Part shown: in pieces, positions 25,069 through 36,488 of the stretch | Layout: each line of letters opens with the position of its first letter | Position numbering within the stretch: the stretch's first letter is position 1 | Translations under genes and position numbers: made by a program | Origin: an uncultured Prevotella sp. | Lineage (GTDB): Bacteria > Bacteroidota > Bacteroidia > Bacteroidales > Bacteroidaceae | Assembly (NCBI GenBank): GCA_947170265.1 | Contig: CAMVSV010000013.1 | Coordinates: 1 to 64,000 of the forward strand | Reading direction: 5' to 3' | DNA: 64,000 nt | The notes under the pieces: generated by a model | Database searches by the model: none | What the model was told of the DNA's origin: nothing | Seen by the model: the letters and a program-made list of their open reading frames with translations, nothing else

Positions 25069-25509
25069 TTATTTGATGGCAATCTTCTCTACGCGGCGCT
25101 GGTGGCGTGCACCTTCGAAGCTTGCGCTGAAGAAAGCATCAAGAATTTTCTCGGCAGTCTTGTTGTCAATGAAACGGCCGGGCAGCACAATGGCATTGGC
25201 ATCGTTGTGCTGGCGTATGAGTTCAGCAATGTCACGGTTCCATGCCAGTCCGGCACGCACTCCCTGATGCTTGTTGAGGGTCATGGCCATGCCTTCACCG
25301 CTGCCGCAGATGGCTATTCCGGGATAAACCTCTCCGCTCTCAATGGCTTCTGCCAATGGATGGGCAAAGTCGGGATAGTCTACGCTTATATCACTGTTGG
25401 TGCCGAAATCCTTTACAGGATAGCCTTTCTTTTCAAGATACTGCACTACAAATTGTTTCAAAGGATAGCCTGCGTGGTCGCTGGCAATGCCTACTGTCTT
25501 TATTTCCAT
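25069..25509 (-). CDS. rpiB: Ribose-5-phosphate isomerase B
   Basis: RpiB interconverts ribose 5-phosphate and ribulose 5-phosphate in the pentose phosphate pathway. The 146-residue product has the family's ASDHAGYPLKQ near the start, the catalytic Cys in IAICGSGEGMAM, and NKHQGVRAGLAWN. Length is normal. It lies 14 bases behind the transketolase gene, which acts in the same pathway, so they are almost certainly co-transcribed. Confidence 0.96.
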   Translation of the reverse strand: MEIKTVGIASDHAGYPLKQFVVQYLEKKGYPVKDFGTNSDISVDYPDFAHPLAEAIESGEVYPGIAICGSGEGMAMTLNKHQGVRAGLAWNRDIAELIRQHNDANAIVLPGRFIDNKTAEKILDAFFSASFEGARHQRRVEKIAIK

Positions 25510-25523
25510 CGCTTAGTGTATTT

Positions 25524-27542
25524 TTATGAATTGATATATTCCTTTACTTGCTTGTAAACATTCTCTGCTGTGAAGCCTAACTTCTCGTCTAGAACCTTGA
25601 AGGGGGCAGAGTAGCCGAAGGAGGTCATACCCCACACTTTGCCGTTGATGCCTACGAGGGTCTCAAGGTTGACGGGCAGTCCGGCGGTGAGTCCGAAGAT
25701 GCGCGAGCCTGCAGGGAGGATGCTTTCTTGATATTCCTTTGGCTGGCGACGGAAGAGACCTTCAGACGGAACGCTCACTATTCTCAGCTTGATGCCGTCT
25801 TTGCGTAGCAGTTCTGCACCAGCAACGAGGGTTGACACCTCTGAACCGCTGGCAAGGAGTATTACGTCGAAGTCGTCATCGCTGCCTGCCACGATATAGG
25901 CTCCACGGCGCACTCCGCTGTAGTCGTTGCCTTCGGGCAGACTTGCCACGTTCTGGCGTGAGCAAATCATGGCTGTGGGCGTTGACATGTTCTCCATTGC
26001 CATCTGCCAGCAAACGGTGGTTTCGTCGGCATCGGCAGGACGGAACACTCTCACGCTGTCGTCACCCTTGTGGTTCTTCATTTTCTCAAGCAGGCGTATC
26101 TGTGCTTCCTGTTCCACAGGCTCATGTGTCGGACCGTCTTCACCCACTCTGAAAGCGTCGTGCGACCAGATGAACTTTATTGGCACCTCCATGAGTGCTG
26201 CCATTCGTATGGCTGGTTTCATATAGTCGGAGAATACGAAGAACGTGCCGCAGGAGGGTATCACTCCTCCGTGCAGATACATACCGATGCATACGCATGC
26301 CATGGTGAGCTCGCTCACTCCGGCATTGAGGAAGCCTCCGCTGAAATCGCCTGGTGCAAAGGCTTTTGACTTCTTTAGAAATCCGTCGGTCTTGTCGCTG
26401 TTGGAGAGGTCTGCCGATGAGCACATCATGTTGCCCACTTGTTCTGCCAAGAGTGACAGACATACAGACGATGCCCCGCGGGTAGGTATGTCGCGCTTCT
26501 GGGTTATGCTGCTCCAGTCTATTTCCGGAGCTTCACCAGAGAACCATTTCTTCATCAGCTGGGCTTTCTCGGGATTGGCATCAGCCCATGCTTTCTCAAT
26601 TTCGTGGCGCTTGGCAACAATGGTGCGCAGCTCGTCGTTGCGTTTGTCGTAGAGTTCTTGCACTTCCGGGAAAATAACGAAGGGATTGTCAATGTCGCCA
26701 CCAAGGTTCTTGATGGTATTGACATAGGCATCGCCGCCGAGTGGGGCACCATGGGTGGCAGTGCAACATTCGTAGCTGGTGTTGTCGGCACGTCGTGCTC
26801 CCTTGCCCATGATGGTCTTTCCGATGATAATCCAAGGACGTCCGTTGTCGTGCTGAGCCTGCTTGAGAGCCTGACGTATCTGTTCGGTATCGTTGCCGTC
26901 AATCTCCAACACGTTCCAATGCCATGCCTTGTATTTCATGGCAATGTCTTCGTCTGACACTTCGTCGCACGCGGTGGAGAGCTGTATGTCGTTGGAGTCG
27001 TAGAACATTATGAGGTTTCCAAGTCCGAAGTAGCCTGCCATGCGACCGGCTCCTTGTGAGATTTCTTCCTGTATGCCTCCGTCGGAGATGTAGGCATAGA
27101 TCTTGTGCTGCATCATTTCATGTCCGAGGCGCGCCTCAAGCATCTTTTCTGCCATTGCCGCTCCTACGGCGTAGGTGTGTCCCTGTCCGAGTGGTCCGCT
27201 GGTGTTTTCTATTCCAAGCTCAATGTTGCGCTCGGGGTGTCCTGGCGTGCGTGACTGCCACTGGCGGAACTGCTTGATGTCGTCCATGGTGAACTTGCCT
27301 TGCATGGTGAGTGCGGCATAAAGCATTGGCGACATGTGTCCCGGGTCAAGGTAGAAACGGTCGCGACCTTCCCATGTGGGCTGGTCTGGGTCAAACACAA
27401 GAAATTCGGTGAAGAGTACGTTGATGAAATCTGCGCCTCCCATGGCACCGCCGGGATGTCCCGATTTAGCTTTCTCTACCATGGCTGCCGTGAGTAGCCT
27501 AATGTTGTCGGCTGCGCGAAGCATCAGTTTGTTATCGTTCAT
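25524..27542 (-). CDS. tkt: Transketolase
   Basis: Transketolase moves two-carbon units between sugar phosphates using thiamine diphosphate and Mg2+. The 672-residue product has all three domains. The N-terminal PP domain has KSGHPGGAMGGAD, GPLGQGHTYAVGAA and the cofactor-binding region YISDGGIQEE...NLIMFYDSND. The central Pyr domain has AFAPGDFSGGF and SHDAFRVGEDGPTHEP. The C-terminal domain follows from about residue 545. The frame opens at 27572, but the ATG at 27542 (MNDNKLMLRAADNIR) is the family start and sits 27 bases after a TAACTTTG box. rpiB follows after 14 bases. Confidence 0.96.
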   Translation of the reverse strand: MNDNKLMLRAADNIRLLTAAMVEKAKSGHPGGAMGGADFINVLFTEFLVFDPDQPTWEGRDRFYLDPGHMSPMLYAALTMQGKFTMDDIKQFRQWQSRTPGHPERNIELGIENTSGPLGQGHTYAVGAAMAEKMLEARLGHEMMQHKIYAYISDGGIQEEISQGAGRMAGYFGLGNLIMFYDSNDIQLSTACDEVSDEDIAMKYKAWHWNVLEIDGNDTEQIRQALKQAQHDNGRPWIIIGKTIMGKGARRADNTSYECCTATHGAPLGGDAYVNTIKNLGGDIDNPFVIFPEVQELYDKRNDELRTIVAKRHEIEKAWADANPEKAQLMKKWFSGEAPEIDWSSITQKRDIPTRGASSVCLSLLAEQVGNMMCSSADLSNSDKTDGFLKKSKAFAPGDFSGGFLNAGVSELTMACVCIGMYLHGGVIPSCGTFFVFSDYMKPAIRMAALMEVPIKFIWSHDAFRVGEDGPTHEPVEQEAQIRLLEKMKNHKGDDSVRVFRPADADETTVCWQMAMENMSTPTAMICSRQNVASLPEGNDYSGVRRGAYIVAGSDDDFDVILLASGSEVSTLVAGAELLRKDGIKLRIVSVPSEGLFRRQPKEYQESILPAGSRIFGLTAGLPVNLETLVGINGKVWGMTSFGYSAPFKVLDEKLGFTAENVYKQVKEYINS

Positions 27543-27569
27543 ATTGTTCCTATATGCTGGTTTTAGCTG

Positions 27570-27577
27570 CAAAGTTA
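27570..27577 (-). promoter_or_regulatory. Promoter -7 box of the tkt-rpiB-glsB operon
   Basis: TAACTTTG on the minus strand, 27 bases before the tkt ATG. Confidence 0.6.
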
Positions 27578-27707
27578 CTTATTTCTGTTGATATGGGCAA
27601 TTGATTTTATTTGATTTTTAGATTTGTTGTTTTATTATTTGTATTTTTGTTGAATTGATACTTTTTTCTTTCATTCGCATTCATGCTTTTCTTGTTCTTT
27701 AAAATAT

Positions 27708-27755
27708 AAAAAAGCTCACCTGCAGAAATGTTTTTTCTTGCAGGCGAGCTTTTTA
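27708..27755 (-). terminator. Terminator of the galactose operon
   Basis: The stem AAAAGCTC-A-CCTGCA pairs with TGCAGG-C-GAGCTTTT, with A and T runs on the two sides. It lies just past the galK stop and ends the minus-strand operon; it may act in both directions. Confidence 0.8.
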
Positions 27756-27798
27756 TGTAATATAGTCAATAATGCTGTTTTTTCAAGCTGGGGTGGCA

Positions 27799-28965
27799 TC
27801 AGCACACTTTGTGTGAGCCTTGTCCAATCACCACGTCGATTACTTTTGGCAGCTTGTTGTATTTCTCAGCATATTTCTTCTTTGCTGTCTCAATGAATGT
27901 GTCGTAGAGTTCTTCCTTGACGAGGTTGATGGTGCAGCCTCCGAAACCGCCTCCCATGATGCGTGAGCCGGTAACACCGCATTCGCGGGCTATGTCGTTG
28001 AGGAAGTCGAGTTCTTCACAGCTTACTTCGTATTCCTTGGACAGACCGTCGTGGGTCTCATACATCTTCTGTCCCACAGTCTCATAGTCGCCGGCATTGA
28101 GGGCATCGCATACTGCCAACACGCGGTCTTTCTCGCCAAGTACATAGTGAGCTCGCTTGTAGTCTTCTTCGCCTACCTCGCTGCGTACCTCCTCGAGCTG
28201 CTCCCATGTGCAGTCACGCAGGGTCTCGAAGGTTAGTTCGGGATGCTTTGCAGCGATGTGTTTCACCACGTTTTCGCATGAGTTGCGACGGTCGTTGTAG
28301 GGTGAGCCTGCGAGTTCGTGCTTTACGCATGAGTTGAGTAATACGAGCTTGTAGCCATCAGGTTTGAAGGGGAAGTATTCAAACTCTCTTGAGCGGCAGT
28401 CGAGGCGCATGAGCTTGCCTTCTTCGCCGAATACGCTTGCAAACTGATCCATTATGCCGCAGTTCACACCACAGTAGTTGTGTTCGGTGGCTTGTCCGGC
28501 GAGCACCATGTCCCATTTTGAAATCTTGTTGTCGCCGAAGAGGTCGTTCAGACCACATGCGAAGCAGCTCTCCATGGCTGCGGAGGATGACATTCCGGCT
28601 CCAAGTGGCACGTCGCCAGAGAATGCGATGTTGAATCCTTTCACAGGAACACCGAGTTTCTGCATCTCTTTTGCTATGCCGTAGATGTAGCGTGCCCAGC
28701 TGGTGCGCGGTCCTTTCTCGTCGGCGAGATGGAAGTCTACTCTGTCCTTGAGGTCTATGGCATAGCACATAACCATGTCTTCCGTTCCATTGACGCGCAT
28801 CTCGGCCATCACGCCTTTGTCCACAGCTCCAGGGAACACGAACCCTCCGTTATAGTCGGTGTGTTCTCCTATGAGGTTTATACGTCCTGGTGAGAAATAA
28901 ATATTGCCTGTTTTTCCGTCGAAATGCTTGATAAAGCGACTTCTTACATGCTCTATGTCCATCAT
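27799..28965 (-). CDS. galK: Galactokinase
   Basis: GalK phosphorylates alpha-D-galactose to galactose 1-phosphate, the first committed step of the Leloir pathway. The 388-residue GHMP-kinase product has the galactokinase signature GRINLIGEHTDYNGG near residue 27. It has the ATP loop LGAGMSSSAAME, catalytic Asp in CGIMDQFASVFG, and the C-terminal GHMP motif SRIMGGGFGGCTINLV. It is the third gene of the minus-strand operon galM - sugar MFS - galK and is separated from the transporter by 134 bases that contain a long hairpin. ATGATG at the start allows either Met. galT and galE are not in the window. Confidence 0.97.
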   Translation of the reverse strand: MMDIEHVRSRFIKHFDGKTGNIYFSPGRINLIGEHTDYNGGFVFPGAVDKGVMAEMRVNGTEDMVMCYAIDLKDRVDFHLADEKGPRTSWARYIYGIAKEMQKLGVPVKGFNIAFSGDVPLGAGMSSSAAMESCFACGLNDLFGDNKISKWDMVLAGQATEHNYCGVNCGIMDQFASVFGEEGKLMRLDCRSREFEYFPFKPDGYKLVLLNSCVKHELAGSPYNDRRNSCENVVKHIAAKHPELTFETLRDCTWEQLEEVRSEVGEEDYKRAHYVLGEKDRVLAVCDALNAGDYETVGQKMYETHDGLSKEYEVSCEELDFLNDIARECGVTGSRIMGGGFGGCTINLVKEELYDTFIETAKKKYAEKYNKLPKVIDVVIGQGSHKVC

Positions 28966-29032
28966 AATAGTAAGGTTTTAGGGTTTAAATATAAATATGT
29001 AGTTCAGTCTTGATGAGTTAACGATGTAGGGT

Positions 29033-29088
29033 AAGACTGTCAGGGAGCATTCTCAAGATTGTCTATGCTTGTGCTTCCTGACAGTCTT
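29033..29088 (-). promoter_or_regulatory. Long hairpin between sugar transporter gene and galK
   Basis: Arms 29033-29049 and 29072-29088 form a 17-bp stem with one G-U pair and a 22-base loop. No strong U run follows on the minus strand, so it looks more like an mRNA stability, processing or partial attenuation element than a full terminator. Confidence 0.6.
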
Positions 29089-29100
29089 TATGGTTTTGGT

Positions 29101-30396
29101 TTAGTCTACCGGAATGTCTTTATTAACATTCTTGGAACCTATCAGTGCATAGTAGCACATGTATGCCACACCTGCCAGCGGAATGATGTAGGAGGTGAGG
29201 TAGCCAGCTTTGTCGGCTATGGCGTTCTGTATCAGTGGAAGCACGCCTCCACCTACTACCATCATCATGAATATACCTGATGCAGCAGCAGTGTATTTGC
29301 CGAGTCCTTCGGTGGCGAGGTTGAAGATACTTGCCCACATGATAGAAGTGCACAAACCGCAGAGCACGAGCATGAGTGCTGCTATGGGCACGGTTACCAT
29401 TTCAAACGATGAACCAGTGAACACGGGCATCTGAACCTGAGAGCTCTTGCCCAGAACCATTGCCAGAGCAATGAGTGCCATGGCTGTGATGGTGGTGCAT
29501 GTCATCATGGTTCTGCTTGATACCTTGCTTGCAAAGAAACTTGATCCGAAACGTCCGATGAGCATGAGCAGCCAGTATGTGGCAGCTACCGAACCGGCTA
29601 TTGCTGCTGCGTTGCCTTGCAGTCCGCCGCCAGCTTCCGTGGTGTCTGACAGATAGAATATCATAGTTCCAGGTATTCCCACTTCCACACCAACATATAC
29701 GAAGATGGCGATGGTGCCGAGCACGAAGTGGCGGAACGACCATGCGCTGTGCTCAAATACTGTGTTGGCTCCTGTCTTGCCCATCTGTGGATCTTCAATG
29801 GGTATGAACAGCAGAACGAAGAATGCTGCTGCGAATACCGCCATTGCAATATACATCACGGGGTTTACATCAGAGAATGTTGCCTTAGTGGCATCGCCGA
29901 TGAGTGCTCCCACGAAGAGCGGAGTGAGCGTTCCGGCGAGTGAGTTGAGCGTTCCACCAATGAGGTTGAGCTGATTGCCACGGTTGCCGCCGCCACCAAG
30001 AAGGTTGAGCATTGGGTTTACCACGGTGTTGAGCATACATACGCAGAAACCTGAGATGAATGCACCGAGCAGATACACGATAAATCCGGTTGTGCCGTCA
30101 ACGGAGCCAGAGATGAACTGTATGAGTACGCCGATGAAACCTGTGGCGATGCCGGCGAGGGCTGTTTTTTTGTATCCAATCTTCGTGAGGAGCTTTCCGG
30201 CAGGTATACCCATGAACAGGTATGCAAGGAAGTTCATCATGTTTCCGAGCATTCCTACGGTGTTTGAACCTTCAAATGCACCTTTCCAAATCACTCCGAT
30301 TGGTGCTGCGAGATTTGTTACAAACGAAATCATCGCATAGAGGAACATCATTGTTATTATGGCAATGATGCTTCCGTTTTGTTTTTTGTTTTCCAT
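29101..30396 (-). CDS. Sugar MFS transporter (glucose/galactose, FucP/GluP type)
   Basis: This 431-residue, 12-helix inner-membrane symporter probably imports galactose or glucose. Family features are NMMNFLAYLFMGIPAGKLLTKIGYKK (loop 2-3 signature), GFCVCMLNTVVNPMLNLLGG with the conserved Asn, and GGGNRGNQLNLIGGTLNSLAG. Its position between galM and galK supports a galactose uptake role. It lies 41 bases after galM. Substrate choice between glucose and galactose is inferred from context. Confidence 0.9.
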   Translation of the reverse strand: MENKKQNGSIIAIITMMFLYAMISFVTNLAAPIGVIWKGAFEGSNTVGMLGNMMNFLAYLFMGIPAGKLLTKIGYKKTALAGIATGFIGVLIQFISGSVDGTTGFIVYLLGAFISGFCVCMLNTVVNPMLNLLGGGGNRGNQLNLIGGTLNSLAGTLTPLFVGALIGDATKATFSDVNPVMYIAMAVFAAAFFVLLFIPIEDPQMGKTGANTVFEHSAWSFRHFVLGTIAIFVYVGVEVGIPGTMIFYLSDTTEAGGGLQGNAAAIAGSVAATYWLLMLIGRFGSSFFASKVSSRTMMTCTTITAMALIALAMVLGKSSQVQMPVFTGSSFEMVTVPIAALMLVLCGLCTSIMWASIFNLATEGLGKYTAAASGIFMMMVVGGGVLPLIQNAIADKAGYLTSYIIPLAGVAYMCYYALIGSKNVNKDIPVD

Positions 30397-30437
30397 TGTT
30401 TTTTTGTTCTGTTATTTTTGTTGATAATGTGTAATTG

Positions 30438-31526
30438 TCATTTCTCTGCACCAAACCTGTAAACGGTCTTCTGTGTGTATTTCTCATTGGGCTTAATCAC
30501 CACTGATGGGAAATAGGGGTGGTTTGGCGAATCGGGGAAGTGCTGACATTCAAAGCATATTCCCGAACGGCGTGGGAAGGTAGCTCCATGCTGTCCCTTG
30601 TAACCGTCTGCCCAGTTGTCGGTGTAAAGCTGCATGCCAGGTTCCGTGGTGTAGACTTCCATCCATCGTCCGCTCACTGGTTCTTTTATCCTTGCTGCGA
30701 AGGTGAGTTCTCCCTCTTCTTTCTTGTTGAGTACAAAGCAGTGGTCGTAGCCTGCACCTATCTTTATCTGTTCGTTGTCGGCATCGATGTCTGTGCCCAC
30801 GGCCTTCGGTTTGCGGAAGTCAAACGGTGTGCCTTCCACCTTGAGTATTTCTCCGGTAGGAATGCTTGTCTCATCGATGGGAAGGTAGAAGTCGGCATTG
30901 ATCTCGCATATCTGGTTTTCTATGCCAGGTGTTGGATTGGCTATGCCTTGCAGGCTGAAGAAGCCATGGTGTGTGAGGTTGAGTATTGTCTTCTTGTTTG
31001 TCGTAGCCTGGTATTTGATGACCAGCTCGTTGTCGTCGGTGAGTGTGAATGCCACCCATACTTCCAATTCTCCCGTGTAGCCTTCCTCGCCATACGAGCT
31101 TATGTATTTCATCACTACGGCATGGTCGCTCACTTGGTTTGCATCCCATACTTTTGCGTTGAAGCCCTGTTTTCCTCCGTGCAGGGAGTTGGGTCCGTTG
31201 TTTATGTGCAGGTGGTATTCTTTACCGTTGAGTTGGAACTGTCCTTTCGCAATACGGTTTCCGTATCGTCCAATAAGTGTGGACAGATAAGGTTCAGGTG
31301 AGGATATTACGTCTTGGATATTGTCGTGACCTTGTATAACGTTGGCAAAATGTCCATCCTTATCTTCGGTCATTATGGCTACTATAGCGCCTCCGTAGTT
31401 TGTTACTGCCACCTCGCTACCGAGGCTGTTCTTGAGTATGTAGAGGTCGGTTTTCTTTCCGTTGATAGTGGTTTGAAAGTCTTCCCGCTTCAAACCACAT
31501 GCGTAGTGTGTGTCTTCTGTATTCAT
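30438..31526 (-). CDS. galM: Aldose 1-epimerase (galactose mutarotase)
   Basis: GalM converts beta-galactose to the alpha anomer used by GalK. The 362-residue beta-sandwich protein shows the family residues: GRYGNRIAKGQF, the catalytic His in LTHHGFFSLQG, LPIDETSIPTGE, YDHCFVLNK, and catalytic Glu near the C-terminus in CFECQHFPDSPNHPYFPS. There is no signal peptide, so it is cytoplasmic. It is the first gene of the operon. Only an imperfect promoter box (TTACTTTG, on the minus strand near 31561-31568) is visible upstream. A hairpin ending folC transcription lies just before it. Confidence 0.96.
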   Translation of the reverse strand: MNTEDTHYACGLKREDFQTTINGKKTDLYILKNSLGSEVAVTNYGGAIVAIMTEDKDGHFANVIQGHDNIQDVISSPEPYLSTLIGRYGNRIAKGQFQLNGKEYHLHINNGPNSLHGGKQGFNAKVWDANQVSDHAVVMKYISSYGEEGYTGELEVWVAFTLTDDNELVIKYQATTNKKTILNLTHHGFFSLQGIANPTPGIENQICEINADFYLPIDETSIPTGEILKVEGTPFDFRKPKAVGTDIDADNEQIKIGAGYDHCFVLNKKEEGELTFAARIKEPVSGRWMEVYTTEPGMQLYTDNWADGYKGQHGATFPRRSGICFECQHFPDSPNHPYFPSVVIKPNEKYTQKTVYRFGAEK

Positions 31527-31589
31527 ATTTCGATCACTTAGTTTGGTTAGTATTCACTTGCAAAGTAACGAAAAAATACTGAGAAATAC

Positions 31590-31622
31590 GAAAGGGGGAA
31601 TGAAAAAAACATTCTCCCTTTC
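31590..31622 (-). terminator. Hairpin between folC and galM
   Basis: The 13-bp stem has arms 31590-31602 and 31610-31622 with one G-U pair; the loop is A7 on the plus strand, U7 on the minus strand. It probably separates the grpE-dnaJ-folC transcript from the galactose operon. Confidence 0.6.
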
Positions 31623-31669
31623 GTTAAAAACCTTTAAACATACTGTTTCGTATGTATCCTTTCCATCTG

Positions 31670-32947
31670 TTATTCTCTGTTGCGGACATGTTGCAAGAGG
31701 TCTGCCACGACATAGCTGCTTCCTCCAATGAAGATGAAATCATTGGAATGGGCATCGTGGAGTGCTGCCTCATAGGCCGATGCCACGCTGTTGAAGCTGT
31801 TGCCTGTAAGCTTGTGCTTTTCTGCCTTCGCCTGAACGGTGGCTGATGGTATGGCTCTGTGGTTGTCGGCTTGTGTCCAATAGTAGACTGCATTCGTGGG
31901 AAGGAGCTGCATGACGGTGTCTATGTCTTTGTCGTCAACCATTCCGAACACAATCCTTAGAGTGTCGCATGCCTGTTCTTTTATCTGTTTGGAAAGGTAT
32001 TGCCATCCTGCCACGTTATGGCCAGTGTCGCATATAATGGTTGGACTTGTCTTCAGTGTCTGCCACCGTCCCATGAGCGATGTGTTTTCACACACGTTGG
32101 CAAGTCCTTTCTTTATATCAGGATAGTCAATCTCCAAAGGGAGGTGCCCGATGGCACTTAGTATAGTCTGTTTGTTTCTCGCCTGATAGTTGCCTTTGAG
32201 CTCAAAGGCGATGTCATCATAGTGTATCTCTTCATCCTGGGCGAAGAATATGGGCGCGTTCATAGCCTGTGCCTTTGCTTCAAATACCGGTCGTGTCTCG
32301 CTGTTGTATTCGCCTATGACCACAGGCGTGTCTTCCTTTATTATTCCGGCCTTCTCTGAGGCGATCTGTGAGAGGGTGTTTCCGAGAAACCCCGTATGGT
32401 CGAACGATATGTTGGTGATTACCGACAGTATGGGCGAAATGATGTTTGTGCAGTCGAGCCTGCCTCCCAATCCCACTTCAATCACAGCAATGTCTACCTT
32501 CGCATCGGCAAAATACTTGAAGGCGAGGGCTGTGGTGAGCTCAAAGAATGACGGGAAGATGTTCTTTCCGAGAGAGTCGAGATATATGCTTCCCTCTTTC
32601 TTTGCTGACGGATGGGAGATGAGCTTTTCCACGAACTCTACCACATAGCCTTCGCTCACACATTCCCCGTTCACGCGTATGCGTTCCCTGAAGTCAACGA
32701 GGTGTGGCGAGGTGTAGAGTCCCACTCTGTATCCTGCCTCCTGAAGAATGGATGCAATGGAGTGAGAGCACGACCCCTTTCCGTTGGTGCCGGCAATGTG
32801 TATTGTCTTGTATTGCGTGTGTGGATGCCCGAAGTGTTCATCAAGCATGAGGGTGTTGTATAGCCCCTCTTTATATGCAGAAGCCCCCGTATGTTCGAAT
32901 ACGGGGGTTGCATTATACAGATACTCTATGGTTTCCTTATATGTCAT
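31670..32947 (-). CDS. folC: Bifunctional folylpolyglutamate synthase / dihydrofolate synthase
   Basis: FolC adds glutamate to dihydropteroate and to folates. The 425-residue Mur-ligase-fold product has the P-loop HIAGTNGKGSCSH near residue 47, YTSPHLVDFRERI, the conserved EVGLGGRLDCTN, and DHTGFLGNTL. The C-terminal ligase domain has ICDTGHNVAG and FGMVDDKD. The frame opens at 33004 inside dnaJ, but the ATG at 32947 (MTYKETIEYLYNATP) is the usual start and lies 4 bases after the dnaJ stop, so expression is probably coupled to dnaJ. Confidence 0.95.
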   Translation of the reverse strand: MTYKETIEYLYNATPVFEHTGASAYKEGLYNTLMLDEHFGHPHTQYKTIHIAGTNGKGSCSHSIASILQEAGYRVGLYTSPHLVDFRERIRVNGECVSEGYVVEFVEKLISHPSAKKEGSIYLDSLGKNIFPSFFELTTALAFKYFADAKVDIAVIEVGLGGRLDCTNIISPILSVITNISFDHTGFLGNTLSQIASEKAGIIKEDTPVVIGEYNSETRPVFEAKAQAMNAPIFFAQDEEIHYDDIAFELKGNYQARNKQTILSAIGHLPLEIDYPDIKKGLANVCENTSLMGRWQTLKTSPTIICDTGHNVAGWQYLSKQIKEQACDTLRIVFGMVDDKDIDTVMQLLPTNAVYYWTQADNHRAIPSATVQAKAEKHKLTGNSFNSVASAYEAALHDAHSNDFIFIGGSSYVVADLLQHVRNRE

Positions 32948-32951
32948 AGTG

Positions 32952-34109
32952 TCAGTTGAAATAGTTGCGGAACTTCTGGAATATGCTTTCTTTTGTCTTT
33001 GCATCTCCCTTGAAATTGTCGCTGTCCTTGAAGCTTTCCACGGCTTGCCGTTCTTCTTTTGTGAGAGTCTTGGGTATGTATACGCTGACGTTTACAATCA
33101 GGTCGCCTTTCTCATTGCCGTAGCCTTGGACAGGCATGAGTCCCTTGTCGCGCAGCCGCAGAGTCTTTCCCGGTTGTGTTCCCGGCTCAATCTTTATCTT
33201 TACGGTGTTGCCTTCTATGGTCGGGATGTCAACGGTGCCGCCGAGCGCAGCTGTGGGGAAGTCGAGCAGCAGGTTGTATAGCAGGTTGTTTCCGTCGCGC
33301 ACGAAGGTGTCGTCAGCTTCCTCTTCGATGAACACCTGTATGTCGCCCGTTATTCCGTTGTGTTTGCCGGCGTTGCCCTTGCCAGGAACGTTCACTACCA
33401 TACCTTCAGCCACTCCTGCCGGGATGTTTATCTCTACGACCTCTTCACCTTTCACGATGCCTTCGCCGTGGCAGTGGTGACACTTGTTCTTTATCACTAT
33501 TCCTTCACCACCGCACACATGACAGGTTGTCTGTGTCTGCATCATTCCGAAAATGCTTTGCTGGGTGCGTATTTCCATACCCGAGCCATGACAGTTTGAG
33601 CATGTCTCGGCTTGAGCTCCGTTTTCTGCTCCTGTGCCGTGGCAGTGAGGACATTCCACGTCTTTCCTGACCTTGAATTTCTTGGTTACTCCGGTTGAAA
33701 TCTCCTGAAGAGTGAGCTTCACCTTCAGTCGCAGGTCGCTGCCGCGGTATTTAGCGGGCTGTCGTCTGCCGCCTCCAAAACCTCCGAAGCCTCCTCGTCC
33801 GCCAAACACGTCGCCGAACATTGAGAAGATGTCGTCCATGGAGAAACCGCCTCCGAAACCGCCTCCGAAGCCTCCGGCTCCGCCCGAGAGCCCTTCAAAC
33901 CCGAACTGGTCGTAGGTTTGTCTCTTTTGCGGGTCGTGTAGCACATCGTAAGCCTCTGCTGCTTCCTTGAACTTCTCTTCAGCCTCTTTGTCACCGGGGT
34001 TTCTGTCCGGGTGATATTTTATGGCAATCTTTCTATATGCTTTTTTTATCTCGTCTTCCGAAGCACCTTTGCTTATGCCCAGAACTTCGTAGTAGTCTCT
34101 CTTTGCCAT
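32952..34109 (-). CDS. dnaJ: Chaperone DnaJ (Hsp40)
   Basis: DnaJ is the co-chaperone that delivers clients to DnaK and stimulates its ATPase. The 385-residue product is a class A member. It has a J domain with HPD in YHPDRNPGD (residues about 5-70), a Gly/Phe-rich region (about 75-115), and a zinc domain with four CxxCxGxG repeats ([32 protein letters not shown]). The C-terminal client-binding domain follows. It is 46 bases after grpE and 4 bases before folC. Confidence 0.98.
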   Translation of the reverse strand: MAKRDYYEVLGISKGASEDEIKKAYRKIAIKYHPDRNPGDKEAEEKFKEAAEAYDVLHDPQKRQTYDQFGFEGLSGGAGGFGGGFGGGFSMDDIFSMFGDVFGGRGGFGGFGGGRRQPAKYRGSDLRLKVKLTLQEISTGVTKKFKVRKDVECPHCHGTGAENGAQAETCSNCHGSGMEIRTQQSIFGMMQTQTTCHVCGGEGIVIKNKCHHCHGEGIVKGEEVVEINIPAGVAEGMVVNVPGKGNAGKHNGITGDIQVFIEEEADDTFVRDGNNLLYNLLLDFPTAALGGTVDIPTIEGNTVKIKIEPGTQPGKTLRLRDKGLMPVQGYGNEKGDLIVNVSVYIPKTLTKEERQAVESFKDSDNFKGDAKTKESIFQKFRNYFN

Positions 34110-34155
34110 TGTAGGTTATCGGTTGTCAACTATTGCTTGTCAATTATCTGTTATC

Positions 34156-34740
34156 TCATTGTCCCACTGCCACTTTGGCGTGTCTAATCACTTGGTCGTT
34201 GAGGGTGTAGCCTGTCTGCACGCAGTCAATCACCTTGCCTTTCTTCTCGTCGCCCATGCCGGGAACCATGGCTATTGCTTCATGATAGTCAACGTTGAAG
34301 TCAGCATCCTCTGTGTCTATTTTCTGCACACCGAGGCTTTCAAGTGTCTTTATGAATTTGTGGAAAATAAGCTCCATGCCTTCCCTTGTTGCTGCGGCAT
34401 CTTCGTTCTTGTCGGCAATGGCTCGTTCAAAGTCGTCGAGCACAGGCAGTATGGCTGTGATTGTTTTCTTGCCTCCGTTGAGTATGAGCTCTGCTTTCTC
34501 CTTGATGGTTCTTTTCTTGTAGTTGTCAAATTCGGCAATGGTTCTGAGCAGTTGGTCCTTGAGCTTGGCGTTTTCCAGCTGTGCCTCCTCCAGAGGTGTG
34601 AGTTGAGGCTCTGCTTCCTTGTTGTCGTCAGTGTTTTCGGTGTTCTCTGTGTTCTCTGATGCGTTGTCGGCAGTCTGCTCGTCTACATTGCTTTCCTCAA
34701 TGTTTTCGCCTTCTATTTTTATTTCTTTTTCTTTGCTCAT
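34156..34740 (-). CDS. grpE: Nucleotide exchange factor GrpE
   Basis: GrpE releases ADP from DnaK. The 194-residue product has an acidic, low-complexity N-terminus (about 50 residues rich in Glu, Asn and Thr). The long dimerising helix and the family core follow: RTIAEFDNYKKRT, LPVLDDFERAI, MELIFHKFIKTLESLGV and the C-terminal beta-wing ending HAKVAVGQ. It heads the grpE-dnaJ-folC series. No TAnnTTTG box is clear in the 83 bases before it, which leaves room for heat-shock-type control, but no CIRCE-like inverted repeat is visible. Confidence 0.96.
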   Translation of the reverse strand: MSKEKEIKIEGENIEESNVDEQTADNASENTENTENTDDNKEAEPQLTPLEEAQLENAKLKDQLLRTIAEFDNYKKRTIKEKAELILNGGKKTITAILPVLDDFERAIADKNEDAAATREGMELIFHKFIKTLESLGVQKIDTEDADFNVDYHEAIAMVPGMGDEKKGKVIDCVQTGYTLNDQVIRHAKVAVGQ

Positions 34741-34823
34741 AGTTGTAATAATGTGTTATGCTTTCTTGCTGTGGTCAATGCAAACTCTGTGCCATGTTGC
34801 ATTGTGTTGCAAGATTGTCATGC

Positions 34824-36488
<1,665 letters not shown>

